In this document: positions 1 through 7,818 of the stretch, piece after piece | Numbering within the stretch: the stretch's first letter is position 1 | Layout of the letters: each line of letters begins with the position of its first letter | NCBI GenBank assembly: GCA_964427855.1 | Contig: CAYRVH010000060.1 | Span: forward strand, 1 to 17,505 | Length of the DNA: 17,505 nucleotides | Direction: 5' to 3' | DNA from: JAUPKT01 sp964427855 | Lineage (GTDB): Bacteria; Desulfobacterota; Desulfomonilia; Desulfomonilales; Desulfomonilaceae | Position numbers and translations under genes: made by a program | Notes under the pieces: model-generated | Databases searched by the model: none | The model's input: only the letters and a program-made list of their open reading frames with translations | Told to the model about the DNA's origin: nothing

Positions 1-53
1 CCTACACGACGCTCTTCCGATGATCGGAAGAGCGTCGTGTAGGGAAAGAGTGT
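1..53. other. Illumina adapter left in the assembly
   Basis: Bases 1-20 and 24-43 are perfect reverse complements around a 3-base loop. Bases 22-53 match the reverse complement of the standard Illumina TruSeq read-1 adapter (GATCGGAAGAGCG at its start, GGGAAAGAGTGT at its end). This is library adapter, present in both orientations, joined to the genome at about base 54. It is not biological sequence, and the hairpin should not be read as a terminator or inverted repeat. Confidence 0.97.
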
Positions 54-54
54 A

Positions 55-837
55 GGCATTGGCTGCTTCCACTGCTTGCATAAGGACGCCTCGCAACCCT
101 TCCCTTTCCAGTACCTTTAATCCCGCAATCGTCGTTCCCGCGGGCGACGTTATCACGTCTTTGAGGGCAGAAAAAGGTGTGTCCGAGGAAGAGGCCATCA
201 CGGCCGCCCCACGCACCATGTGCACGGTCAATTCACGGGCGGTCTTCCGATCCATGCCCAAAAGGACGCCCGCATCGCTCAATGCTTCCATAATAACGAA
301 AAGATACCCTAAACCGCTGCTCGCCAGGGCAGTCGTCGCGTTCATGAGCGATTCATCCACCCTCACGACATGGCCTATTGCAGAGAAAAGAGACGAGGCC
401 AGCTCGAGGTCTTGGTCAGTCGCGGCTCCGCCTTTGCACAACGCGGTGACGCTGCATCCCACAGTCGCGGCCGCGTTTGGCATTGCCCTTACGAGCCGAA
501 TACTTTTGCCCAGCCTGGTGAGGATATATCCCGTAGAAATGCCTGCCGCTATTGAGATCACCAGCACTCCCTCGTGCAGCGCTTCGGCAAGCGCATCGAA
601 CACGCCGCCGAGGACTTGGGGCTTGACAGCAAGGAACAAGACGGCGTGGCGGTCTGCGACGCTCTCTTCTATTTGGTCAAGCAGTTGCACGCCGAAATCC
701 TTGTGCAAGGTGAGTGTCTTGGAGCGATCGATGTCGAATACTTTCACCGAGTGGGGATGAATTTTTCCTGATTGGATCAGTCCCCGAACGAGGGCGGACC
801 CCATGTTGCCTGCGCCGATGCAAGAGATGGTATGCAC
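55..837 (-). CDS. proC: Pyrroline-5-carboxylate reductase, C-terminus missing
   Basis: Catalyses the last step of proline synthesis, NAD(P)H-dependent reduction of 1-pyrroline-5-carboxylate to proline, in the cytoplasm. Reading the minus strand from a GTG at 837 gives 261 codons. The N-terminal Rossmann nucleotide-binding motif is IGAGNMGSALVRGL, followed by FLAVKPQVL, the AMPNAAATVG segment and the C-terminal family signature DVITSPAGTTIAGL. The GTG is preceded by a GAGGAG ribosome site about 7 nt upstream, and the protein begins one short strand before the glycine motif, as in the family. The frame runs into adapter sequence at codon 262. The usual length is about 265-280 residues, so only some ten residues are missing. 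It is divergent from yedF, with about 190 bp between them. Confidence 0.95.
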
Positions 838-893
838 TTTTTTCTCCTCGATGAGTAGGGGTGTATAGATATAACGCCTGGCTGATATCGATA

Positions 894-922
894 TTGCCTA
901 TGGCTCTGATTGCGATTATATT
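894..922 (+). promoter_or_regulatory. Sigma-70-type promoter for yedF
   Basis: TTGCCT at 894-899, a 17-bp spacer and TATATT at 917-922 (5 of 6 matches to the -10 consensus). Transcription would begin near 930 and leave a leader of about 100 nt before yedF. The site lies in the divergent proC/yedF spacer. It is a pattern match only. Confidence 0.45.
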
Positions 923-1030
923 AGCACGAATAAGCCGGGAATCCCACGCGAATATCGATGAGACGCAATCGGGCCATCGCTGCCCAGACAAATAGGTGTC
1001 TGAAGATCGTAACTACTGCAAGGAGTGAAC

Positions 1031-1660
1031 ATGAGTGAACAACTGAAAGTTGATGCACGAGGCTTGGCGTGCCCGCAGCCGGTGCTCCGGACAAAAGAGG
1101 TGTTGGAAAAAGGGCAGCCCAACGAATTTGTGGTCTTGGTTGACAACCTTGCTGCGAAAGAGAATGTCTGCCGCTTTGCTGCCAGTCAAGGTTGCACGGT
1201 TCACGCCATTGGCCTGGAGCAGGACCAATTTGAAATTATTGTCTGTCGAGGAGGTGCAGCGGAAGGAGCGCCGCAGCCGGAATCCACGACAGCCCCTATT
1301 GTGTGTACCAGTTCGGGATTTAGCCAAATAGTCGTCTATGTAGGGGCGAGCTGCATGGGCAAGGGAGACGACGATTTGGGCCGCAAGCTCATGCGAGGCT
1401 TTTTGAGGACTTGGATCGACGCTGATTCGAAGCCGTGGCGCATGATCTTTATCAATTCCGGGGTAGAACTCACCACCATTGATGAAGAGGCAGTCGATGC
1501 ACTTGCCATGCTTCAGACAAAGGGGGTGGCAATCCTGTCCTCCGGCACATGCCTCCAGCACTTTGGATATGAGGATAAGCTGAGGGTGGGCAGATCGACG
1601 AACATGTACGAGGTCGTGGACACGTTGAGACAGGCGTACAAGGTCATTTCACCTGATTGA
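1031..1660 (+). CDS. yedF: YedF-type selenium/sulfur metabolism protein (TusA + DsrE-like)
   Basis: A 209-residue two-domain protein. Residues about 4-75 form a TusA/SirA domain with the sulfur-carrier motif LACPQPVLRTK (C14 in the CPxP motif). Residues about 95-205 form a DsrE/F-like domain with YVGASCMGKGDDDLG and a second conserved cysteine region, SSGTCLQHFG (C174). This order and length match the family annotated as selenium metabolism protein YedF, which typically occurs in genomes that use selenium (SelD-dependent). The exact reaction is unknown; a role in selenium or persulfide handling is inferred. The ATG at 1031 has AGGAG about 6 nt upstream. An in-frame GTG two codons earlier is less well placed. 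The next gene is convergent, 59 bp away. No selD, selA or selenoprotein is visible in the window. Confidence 0.9.
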   Translation: MSEQLKVDARGLACPQPVLRTKEVLEKGQPNEFVVLVDNLAAKENVCRFAASQGCTVHAIGLEQDQFEIIVCRGGAAEGAPQPESTTAPIVCTSSGFSQIVVYVGASCMGKGDDDLGRKLMRGFLRTWIDADSKPWRMIFINSGVELTTIDEEAVDALAMLQTKGVAILSSGTCLQHFGYEDKLRVGRSTNMYEVVDTLRQAYKVISPD

Positions 1661-1719
1661 GTGGGCGCGCCGGCAGCCGCACGTCGCCGAACAATTTGAG
1701 ACGGCCCGTATCGGAAGGC

Positions 1720-2562
1720 TCACAGTTGTATTTCAAGCCCTTCATAGGCGGCAGTGGTCTGGGGGAAGACTTCCTGAGCTTTTTTCTCCATGGCCTCGAC
1801 CGTGGCGTCATCATTGCCGTGATGAAAGAGAATGAGATGCTTAATGGAGCATCTCTTCGCCGTTCTGACCGCTCCCTCCCACGTGCTGTGCCCCCACGAC
1901 TCTCTCGAGCAATGCCCGTCGAGACCGTGATATTGCTCAGGTGTGAACATACCGTCATGGATCAGAATGTCGGCGTCTTGAGCAAGTTCTAACATCTTCG
2001 GATCCACGTCGCTGGACGCCTCGGTGTCGCTGGCATAGGTTATGGTCTTCCCCTCTGCTCTGATACGGTAGCCGTAACACCCACCTGGATGACTCAATTC
2101 TCGGACAAGGATACGTAAACTTTCGACCGCGATGGTCTGCCCGTCTTCAACATCGTGGCACACGATTAAAGCTGCCATGTCATCAAAACAGACCGGAAAA
2201 TTAGGCTCAGACATTTGACGCCGCATCAGGCTCTCAATGGTGTAACTCAGTCCTTTTCCGCAATAGAGGTGAAATTCGTTCCCGCGTTGATAGGCCGGAC
2301 CAAAAAAAGGGAAACCCTGGACGTGATCCCAATGCAAATGTGAGATGAGGATATGTCCTTTCAGGTTTTTTTCGGGGAGGAGTCCGCTTTTCTGCCTCCT
2401 GAGAATATCTTCTCCCAGTTCTCTGATGCCTGAACCTGCATCGAGGATGAGCAGGGTCTGGCCGACTCTGATTTCAACACACGGGGTGTTGCCACCGAAT
2501 TTGAGTGTCGATGATCCGGGTCTCGGGAGGCTACCATGCACCCCCCAAAATTTGATCACCAT
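1720..2562 (-). CDS. Metallo-beta-lactamase-fold metal-dependent hydrolase
   Basis: A 280-residue cytoplasmic MBL-fold protein. It opens with the family-typical MVIKFWGVHGSLPRPG and FGGNTPCVEI, then LILDAGSGIRELG, and carries the metal-binding motif HLHWDH at residues 75-80. Further likely ligands are H158 (ELSHPGG), D179 (YASDTE) and the histidines of LILFHHGNDD near 247. This layout is typical of RNase Z-like or PhnP-like hydrolases such as those linked to response regulators or cyclic-nucleotide turnover. The substrate cannot be told from sequence. The ATG at 2562 is chosen because GGAG lies 7 nt upstream and translation begins directly with the conserved first beta strand; an ATG directly adjacent at 2565 and further upstream in-frame starts are possible. 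A sigma-70-like promoter lies about 75 bp upstream. Confidence 0.88.
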   Translation of the reverse strand: MVIKFWGVHGSLPRPGSSTLKFGGNTPCVEIRVGQTLLILDAGSGIRELGEDILRRQKSGLLPEKNLKGHILISHLHWDHVQGFPFFGPAYQRGNEFHLYCGKGLSYTIESLMRRQMSEPNFPVCFDDMAALIVCHDVEDGQTIAVESLRILVRELSHPGGCYGYRIRAEGKTITYASDTEASSDVDPKMLELAQDADILIHDGMFTPEQYHGLDGHCSRESWGHSTWEGAVRTAKRCSIKHLILFHHGNDDATVEAMEKKAQEVFPQTTAAYEGLEIQL

Positions 2563-2921
2563 CATGCGGCTCCATGATAGATTCATCAGGCGTGGCACCA
2601 GTCTTTTTTGCGATTCGCGAATGGGACGACTTTAGTAAAATATAAGCATACATAGCACATTTTTCAAAGAAACGTCAAGGTTTGCCGCCGTTGTTCCCTG
2701 CCGGCCCTGTTCTGGTTGTCACCAATGGGCGAAGCGATAGTCTTCCGCTCGATGACAAAACAACCCGAGTTTGTCACCGTGAGAGAGCCACATTCGACGC
2801 AGCAATCTTGGTTCACATGAGTCGAGCAGCGCCGCGCCTATCGTATTCGCGTTTCTCATGGAGAACCGCGGGAGGCATGAGCTGATTCAGCCTCCTACGA
2901 GCCTTGAGGAATCCACCTTTG
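2563..2921. other. Intergenic stretch with no recognisable gene
   Basis: These 359 bp lie between the MBL hydrolase start and the polyferredoxin stop. Apart from the promoter at 2639-2667 I see no tRNA, no conserved protein and no clear terminator. The short open frames here have no plausible ribosome sites and resemble nothing I know. Confidence 0.6.
2639..2667 (-). promoter_or_regulatory. Sigma-70-type promoter for the MBL-fold hydrolase
   Basis: On the minus strand TTGAAA (2667-2662), a 17-bp spacer and TATATT (2644-2639), each 5 of 6 to consensus. Predicted start near 2632, leaving about a 70-nt leader before 2562. It suggests the hydrolase is transcribed separately from the polyferredoxin gene upstream. 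Confidence 0.5.
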
Positions 2922-3695
2922 TCAGCCCCAAAGTCGTACTGCATGGGTCGGACATTTCTTGCGGCATTCCAGGCACGATATACATTCTTCAGGATTCTGC
3001 GCAAACACGGCATGCCCTCCTTCTGGGAGGGCCGTGTGCATGGGGCATGTCTTTGCACACGCCGCGCAGTTTTTGCACTCGTCGCCGCGCCGCGGGAAAA
3101 CCAGCGACAACCTGTTGAGCGCTGACAGACAGGCTCCCAGAGGGCACAGCACTTTGCAAAAAAAACGTCTGTGCCCCATGACCAAGACCACTATTCCGAA
3201 TAATAGGGCGAGTCTGACAGAGAGGCCTATGGCGTCACCAGAGCCCTGCATTATGGCCCACGGGATGGCGGACTCCATGGAGCCGACGGGACACAACCGA
3301 CAAAAATAAAGCGGCGAATTAGTGGAGAAAAAAATTGGCACCGCGACGACAAGGCCGGCAAAGGCCCCGTACTTGATGAACCTCATCCACGCAGGAATTC
3401 CAAATTTCATATATGGAATTTTATACAGCAGCTCCTGCACGAAGCCGAAGGGGCACACCCATCCGCAAAGAAATCTGCCGGCGACAAGCCCGGTGAGAAT
3501 GAGGAGTCCTACTACGCTCAATGGAATCATGCCGACCGCGGCAAATTGCCCAATGACACCGAGTGGACACGCGAAGACAGAAATCGGGCACGAATGACAG
3601 TTCAGAACTGGAAAACAGACCGTATGCCAATTCAAGAACCCCAAGTTCAGAGTGACAACCGCAGCGAGCTGAATTTTCAATCGTATCTTTTCCAC
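2922..3695 (-). CDS. NapH/polyferredoxin-like membrane 4Fe-4S protein
   Basis: A 257-residue integral membrane iron-sulfur protein, likely to pass electrons between the membrane pool and a partner on one side of the membrane. It has an N-terminal hydrophobic helix, an early cysteine cluster (C27, C33, C36, C43), the polyferredoxin motif CGWVCPFGFVQELLY, further hydrophobic helices, a second CKVLCPLGA motif and two C-terminal ferredoxin clusters (CKNCAACAKTCP and CISCLECRKKCP) for two 4Fe-4S centres. This layout matches NapH/NosR/CcoG-type proteins; with no nap or nos genes here its partner is unknown. The start is GTG at 3695 with a weak purine-rich site (AGAGAG). It follows the small membrane protein by 43 bp on the same strand, so the two probably form an operon. 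Confidence 0.85.
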   Translation of the reverse strand: MEKIRLKIQLAAVVTLNLGFLNWHTVCFPVLNCHSCPISVFACPLGVIGQFAAVGMIPLSVVGLLILTGLVAGRFLCGWVCPFGFVQELLYKIPYMKFGIPAWMRFIKYGAFAGLVVAVPIFFSTNSPLYFCRLCPVGSMESAIPWAIMQGSGDAIGLSVRLALLFGIVVLVMGHRRFFCKVLCPLGACLSALNRLSLVFPRRGDECKNCAACAKTCPMHTALPEGGHAVFAQNPEECISCLECRKKCPTHAVRLWG

Positions 3696-3738
3696 TATGG
3701 CTCTCTTTTTCGAGACGCGACCGCGCCTTGATCTATAT

Positions 3739-4056
3739 TCAGGTGGGACAGGGTCTGCGCCCCTTGAGCATTCTCAAATCAGGGTAATTGGAGATAAGCC
3801 GTCCATCTTTGTACCGGCTTATCCCATCAAATGTCATTGCGTTCACCATTTCAGGCTCGGTGAACCATTGGGATTGAACCTGAAACGCTTCAGAGCCTTG
3901 TTCGTAGCCGGGGATTTTGATGGTGATGCCGATATTCTTCAGCCGCTCGAACTTCTCGAGGTTGTCATACACAAGTATTTTTCTGAAAAATGCTCCGTAC
4001 ACGAGCGAGACGATGCTCGCCACGAGCAGAACTACAAAACAAATTTTCCGTTGCAT
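3739..4056 (-). CDS. Small membrane-anchored protein of unknown function
   Basis: A 105-residue protein. Residues about 5-23 (ICFVVLLVASIVSLVYGAFF) form a signal anchor or signal peptide, and the remaining 80 or so residues are polar and probably extracytoplasmic. I recognise no family. The ATG at 4056 has GAGG 8 nt upstream. It precedes the polyferredoxin gene by 43 bp on the same strand, suggesting an accessory or redox-partner subunit, although it contains only two cysteines (one near each end) and no haem motif. It stops at TGA; the next in-frame stop is only one codon further, so selenocysteine read-through is not indicated. Confidence 0.6.
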   Translation of the reverse strand: MQRKICFVVLLVASIVSLVYGAFFRKILVYDNLEKFERLKNIGITIKIPGYEQGSEAFQVQSQWFTEPEMVNAMTFDGISRYKDGRLISNYPDLRMLKGRRPCPT

Positions 4057-4328
4057 TTCAGGAACCTCGGCCTATATGCGGTCTTGACGCCGACGTCTTC
4101 TACAATATGATGATTGCGCGTCAAGAAATCTACAGCACGACGCATAATCCTCGCAAAATTTTTTCCGGCAGCGTAAGCAATTCATTCGAACAGGGCGGTA
4201 CCCGCTTTTGGACACGCGCCCGAAGACGAGAGAAAATTTTTCTTGCGAAGAATTCACGTTGACGCGGCATGGTAATCCGTGTCATGAAAAAGGGCAATGA
4301 CTACGAACCGTCTCACGACAGGGTGACT

Positions 4329-4904
4329 ATGGCAAAAGGGACCCTCCTTGTGGTTTCAGCCCCGTCCGGTGCCGGCAAAACCACGCTTATTAACGCGATT
4401 CGTCCACTATTCCCGAACTTGCTCTATTCTGTATCATACACTACCCGTTCTCCTCGTGAAGGAGAGGTCGAGGGCGTGAGCTACTACTTTGTTCGAACCG
4501 ACCAGTTCCAAAGAATGATTAGAAGCGACGAATTTTTGGAATGGAAAAAGGTTCATGGGAATTATTATGGCACCCCACGTGGACCAGTGACCCAGGCGCT
4601 TGCGGCGGGAAGAAAGATGATTCTGGATATCGATGTCCAAGGCGCTATGGATGTTTTTTCCAGAGTTCCCGGCGCAATAGGGATTTTCATCACCGTCTCG
4701 AACTTGAACGTCCTGGAGGAGCGGCTCCGAAAAAGGGGAACGGATTCTGAAGAGGCGATACGGTTGAGAATCGCCAACGCGGCGCGCGAGATGGAGGCAG
4801 CGGATAAGTTTGATTATACAGTCACAAACGACGATCTTGGACAGGCAGTCAAGGATTTGACCAAAATTGTTACTGAGGCGTGCGGGTGCAGAGCGGTAGG
4901 CTAA
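4329..4904 (+). CDS. gmk: Guanylate kinase
   Basis: Phosphorylates GMP to GDP with ATP in the cytoplasm, an essential step of GTP synthesis. The protein starts MAKGTLLVVSAPSGAGKTTL, with the P-loop at residues 10-18, followed by the GMP-binding segment SYTTRSPREGEVEGVSYYFV, EFLEWKKVHGNYYGTP, the ILDIDVQGA strand and the LEERLRKRGTDSEE lid region. At 191 residues it is slightly shorter than E. coli Gmk (207). The start is placed at 4329 because the family begins a few residues before the P-loop. In-frame starts at 4269 and 4284 would add about 15-20 residues and lack a ribosome site; the site at 4329 (AGGGTG) is itself weak. It is convergent with the htrA-like gene, 43 bp away, with no obvious terminator between. 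Confidence 0.96.
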   Translation: MAKGTLLVVSAPSGAGKTTLINAIRPLFPNLLYSVSYTTRSPREGEVEGVSYYFVRTDQFQRMIRSDEFLEWKKVHGNYYGTPRGPVTQALAAGRKMILDIDVQGAMDVFSRVPGAIGIFITVSNLNVLEERLRKRGTDSEEAIRLRIANAAREMEAADKFDYTVTNDDLGQAVKDLTKIVTEACGCRAVG

Positions 4905-4947
4905 TTCGCCCCAATAGCAAGGCGTGTAAGACTGCCCTCCGCTCAAG

Positions 4948-6129
4948 TCAATCTTGGGATTTGCCGAGGACAACACTGAGGTCGTAGGTTTGCTTGGCGC
5001 GTAAGATGGTAAGACGTATGGTGTCACCGGGTTTAGAGGCGCCAACAACTTTAGAGAGTTGTCGTCCATTGGACGCCGGCTCACCTTCCACCTTTAAGAT
5101 GATATCGCCTTTGCGTATGCCTGCGCGATGGGCCGGCGCGTCGGGAATAACTTCATCCACCACGGGACAGCCGGCCCCTTCCAACCCGAGTTCCTTCGCG
5201 GCCGTTTCATCCAGGTCAGCCACATAGAGACCGAGCCATCCCCGGGTCGTCAGAGCGTCAGTCCTGCTTGTGTGCAACAGTTCGTGGATGTAGTTGGACG
5301 GTATAGAAAAACCTATGCCTTTTCCTGAGGCTATCATTGCCGTGTTGACCCCGATGACCTCTCCTGCGGCGTTAAATAAGGGGCCTCCGGAGTTGCCAGG
5401 ATTGATGGAAGCGTCTGTCTGGATGAAGTCATCCTCCGCCCCCAGCCCAAGAAATCTGCCTTTCCCGCTCACAATGCCCACGGTAACCGTTCGACCAAGG
5501 CCAAAGGGATTTCCGATCGCGAGGACCCACTCCCCCACCTGCACTCTCGATGAATCTCCTATTCGCGCCTTTTTCAGCTCGTGCGGTGGAGCAACCTTTA
5601 TTAACGCCAAGTCCACTTTTGGGTGAAGGGACACTACTTTCGCCTGCAGGACTTTGCCTGTGGCAAGGGTGACCAAGATTTTCCCGGCGCCTTCGACTAC
5701 GTGGGCATTGGTGACGATCAATCCGGCATCGTCGCAAATGAAACCGCTGCCGAGGGTGTCGGACTGCACAGGCCCTTTTACGAGGTCATTGAGATCAGAA
5801 AGCGCTTCTCCGAGGGTGACCGTTCGCGAGACTGCGGGAGATTCACTCTGGAGTAAGTGTCGTTGGATGGCTATGGTGACGACGGATGGCGTCAGCTCCT
5901 TTATGAGTTCGATGAAGTCAGGACATCTTCGATCTGAACCAACCGGCGTCGAAGCGGCCTCAAGGCTGTCAGGAACGCACAAGGCAACAAACGCTATGAT
6001 GAACACGATCGCTCTGGAACAGGGAGCACCCTCTCGTTTGGCGATCCCTACCCCGCTCAGATGGCCATGGCTCGTTCGTCGAAGGAAGGGTCGCATGGCG
6101 ACGCGGCGCGCCAGAGAAATGGGTATCAT
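4948..6129 (-). CDS. htrA: HtrA/DegP-type exported serine protease with one PDZ domain
   Basis: A trypsin-fold protease for quality control in the periplasm or at the membrane. In 393 residues it has a hydrophobic segment at about 40-52 ending DSLEAAS (signal peptide or anchor), then the protease domain with the full triad: H143 (TNAHVV), D173 (VDLALIKV) and S247 (NPGNSGGPL). One PDZ domain follows at about 295-385 (GWLGLYV, VIPDAPAHRAGIRKGDIIL). The ATG at 6129 has GAGG 7 nt upstream. It leaves an unusually long, basic 39-residue stretch before the hydrophobic segment; an internal ATG at 6096 would shorten this by 11 but has no ribosome site. Having one PDZ makes it closer to DegS/HtrA than to two-PDZ DegP. 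The most upstream in-frame codon, at 6216, is unlikely. Confidence 0.93.
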   Translation of the reverse strand: MIPISLARRVAMRPFLRRTSHGHLSGVGIAKREGAPCSRAIVFIIAFVALCVPDSLEAASTPVGSDRRCPDFIELIKELTPSVVTIAIQRHLLQSESPAVSRTVTLGEALSDLNDLVKGPVQSDTLGSGFICDDAGLIVTNAHVVEGAGKILVTLATGKVLQAKVVSLHPKVDLALIKVAPPHELKKARIGDSSRVQVGEWVLAIGNPFGLGRTVTVGIVSGKGRFLGLGAEDDFIQTDASINPGNSGGPLFNAAGEVIGVNTAMIASGKGIGFSIPSNYIHELLHTSRTDALTTRGWLGLYVADLDETAAKELGLEGAGCPVVDEVIPDAPAHRAGIRKGDIILKVEGEPASNGRQLSKVVGASKPGDTIRLTILRAKQTYDLSVVLGKSQD

Positions 6130-6241
6130 GAAGCAACCTCGTGGAGAGATCGTTCCAAGTGGTTGATGACAGGCAGGATCACGGAGGCGGTCCTCAGGCT
6201 GAGACTCCATCCACACGGGTTTGTCGCCCGGTTGCGCAGAC

Positions 6242-6270
6242 TACCTATCAATCATCACATCTCGTGTCAA
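6242..6270 (-). promoter_or_regulatory. Possible promoter for the htrA-like gene
   Basis: On the minus strand there is a perfect TTGACA (6270-6265), then 17 bp, then TAGGTA, a poor -10. Only the -35 element is convincing. Position and direction suit htrA (leader of about 105 nt). Confidence 0.3.
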
Positions 6271-6316
6271 CTGTAGGCCTCCAGGACGTTTCCCTTTTAG
6301 AGGAGCTCTCGCAATG

Positions 6317-6436
6317 AATCACGAATTGGGAGCCGGGCGACGCTTCGTCATCCTCACCAAAGTGGGTCTCCAAAGTGAGCTCCTGGATGACCATTTTCAT
6401 GGGAATGAGCATTTGACGTATAGCCATTTTGTGATT
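6317..6436. repeat. Palindromic MITE-like repeat, copy 1
   Basis: About 120 bp with short terminal inverted repeats (begins AATCACGAATT, ends TTTTGTGATT) and a nested imperfect inverted repeat: left arm 6347-6366 (GTCATCCTCACCAAAGTGGG), right arm 6385-6410 (core CATTTTCATGGGAATGAGC). The same order of segments and almost the same length recur at 7819-7940, so it is a dispersed element rather than a chance hairpin. The inner arms resemble the widespread 'GTCATTCC...GGAATGAC' palindromes of many proteobacterial genomes. It encodes nothing. Confidence 0.75.
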
Positions 6437-6617
6437 TCCTTTGACAACGGTCACAGATTCCAACAAGCGACAAGCTCCCTTTCTCACTCCATGAATCAAC
6501 TATCGCCCATCAATTAATAGGGAATGTCCTGTTCGCCGAATGGTATGAACAAAAAAGGAATCGCCGTTACGCGAGCAGCTGCATCTATATAAGAGAGAAG
6601 AAGAAGGAGGGAGCACA

Positions 6618-7682
6618 ATGCAAGCTTTTCTCACCGATTTTATGTTAGTCTTGTTTTTCGCGTTATTCGCTGTCCTGTCAGTCAACGCTCGGCCTACAAC
6701 GGAAAAAGCCACCTTGGCCGGCGGTTGCTTCTGGTGCATGCAGCCAGCGTTTCAGAAACTACATGGCGTGCAAGGAGTAATATCGGGCTACACCGGAGGC
6801 TCAAGCCCTCATCCAACCTATGAGAATTATTGGCAGACTGGCCATGTGGAGGCAGTACAAGTCACGTACGATCCGACGGTCATAGGCTTTGACCAGATTC
6901 TGGAGGTCTTCTGGCGTCACATTGACCCCACAGACCCGGGAGGTCAATTCGTGGATCGGGGGCGGCATTATCGTTCTGTGATCTTTTATCATTCGGAGGA
7001 ACAAAAACGCATCGCCGAGTTATCCAAGCAAAGGCTTAGAGACTCAGGCCGATTTGCGGCGCCTATCGCGACCGAGATCTTACCAGCCTCGGAGTTTTAT
7101 CCGGCCGAAGAATATCATCAGGATTATCACGTGAAACAGCCTCTGAGGTATAAACTCTATCGTCAACACAGTGGACGAGATCAGTTCCGGGCGCAAGTAT
7201 GGGGAAGCGCGCAAGATGCGATACCTCCTCATGAGACGTTGGGAAACGCCGACAAGATAGACAAGGCGAGTTTGAAGGAAAAACTCACTCCACTGCAATT
7301 TCACGTGACCCAGGAAAATGGTACGGAACCGCCGTTTAAGAATGAATACTGGGACAACAAACGGGAAGGTATTTATGTGGATGTGGTGTCTGGCGAGCCC
7401 CTTTTCAGTTCCTTGGACAAATTTGATTCGGGAACAGGTTGGCCAAGTTTTGCCAAGCCGTTGGAACCCGGAAATATCGTCGAAAAGGTCGATAAAAGTC
7501 TGTTTGTCGCACGCGTCGAGGTTCGGAGTAAAACTGCAGACTCGCATTTGGGGCATGTATTTACCGACGGTCCGCCTCCTATGAAGTTGCGCTACTGTAT
7601 CAACTCCGCTGCCCTGCGGTTCATCCCAAAGGAAGAGCTGGAACAACAGGGATACGGCAAATATAAGAAACTTTTCCAATAG
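6618..7682 (+). CDS. msrAB: Exported bifunctional methionine sulfoxide reductase MsrA-MsrB
   Basis: Repairs oxidised methionine: MsrA reduces the S-sulfoxide and MsrB the R-sulfoxide. The 354 residues start with a hydrophobic export signal (about 5-24, MLVLFFALFAVLSVNA). The MsrA domain (about 28-190) has GGCFWC with catalytic C37 and a nearby C40, plus GYTGG, HVEAVQV and YPAEEYHQDY. The MsrB domain (about 225-350) has GTGWPSF, SHLGHVFTDGP and the catalytic RYCINSAAL (C327). Both zinc CxxC pairs of classical MsrB are absent, as in the PilB-type fusions. The resolving cysteine usually found in SGCGWPSF is threonine here; the mature protein has only C37, C40 and C327. The ATG at 6618 follows a strong GGAGGGAG. 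It is probably a periplasmic repair enzyme, fitting the exported protease next door. Confidence 0.95.
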   Translation: MQAFLTDFMLVLFFALFAVLSVNARPTTEKATLAGGCFWCMQPAFQKLHGVQGVISGYTGGSSPHPTYENYWQTGHVEAVQVTYDPTVIGFDQILEVFWRHIDPTDPGGQFVDRGRHYRSVIFYHSEEQKRIAELSKQRLRDSGRFAAPIATEILPASEFYPAEEYHQDYHVKQPLRYKLYRQHSGRDQFRAQVWGSAQDAIPPHETLGNADKIDKASLKEKLTPLQFHVTQENGTEPPFKNEYWDNKREGIYVDVVSGEPLFSSLDKFDSGTGWPSFAKPLEPGNIVEKVDKSLFVARVEVRSKTADSHLGHVFTDGPPPMKLRYCINSAALRFIPKEELEQQGYGKYKKLFQ

Positions 7683-7818
7683 GATATGGCGCGCCTTTCG
7701 TAAAAGTTCCCAACCGATTTTTTCAACACGCGTAAGGCTGAAATTGCGCAGCGTCATGAGGGAGAGGCGTATAACATGGAGATATTTCGACGGGTGTGTT
7801 ATAGTAATGCTCTAAATT

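Larger units (their letters stand above)
6130..6617. other. Divergent htrA/msrAB spacer
   Basis: These 488 bp separate the htrA-like start from msrAB. They contain the htrA -35-like element, one MITE-like repeat (6317-6436) and the msrAB leader ending in a strong GGAGGGAG ribosome site at about 6606-6613. An 83-codon minus-strand frame at 6248-6499 lies across the repeat and is judged non-coding. Confidence 0.6.

Noticed and set aside
59..760. A 233-codon plus-strand frame at the left end
   Set aside because: It lies antisense to proC, whose translation shows clear P5CR motifs, and it begins at the adapter junction.
2594..2612. TGGCAC...TTGC resembling a sigma-54 promoter
   Set aside because: The spacing between the two halves is several bases too long for the -24/-12 arrangement.
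3739..3741. Possible selenocysteine TGA after CPT in the 105-aa protein (prompted by yedF)
   Set aside because: The next in-frame stop comes one codon later, so read-through would add only two residues, and no SECIS-like hairpin was evident.
4082..4126. Inverted repeat CTTGACGC ... GCGCGTCAAG with a 27-bp spacer in the same divergent region
   Set aside because: Could be an operator, but a single short pair with no second copy is not enough to call.
4072..4257. A cysteine-rich 61-codon minus-strand frame (MNCLRCRKKFCEDY...) just upstream of the 105-aa gene
   Set aside because: No ribosome site, no recognisable zinc-finger spacing, and it lies in the divergent promoter region; kept only as a curiosity.
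6248..6499. 83-codon minus-strand frame between htrA and msrAB
   Set aside because: It spans the MITE-like repeat and its translation has no protein-like features.
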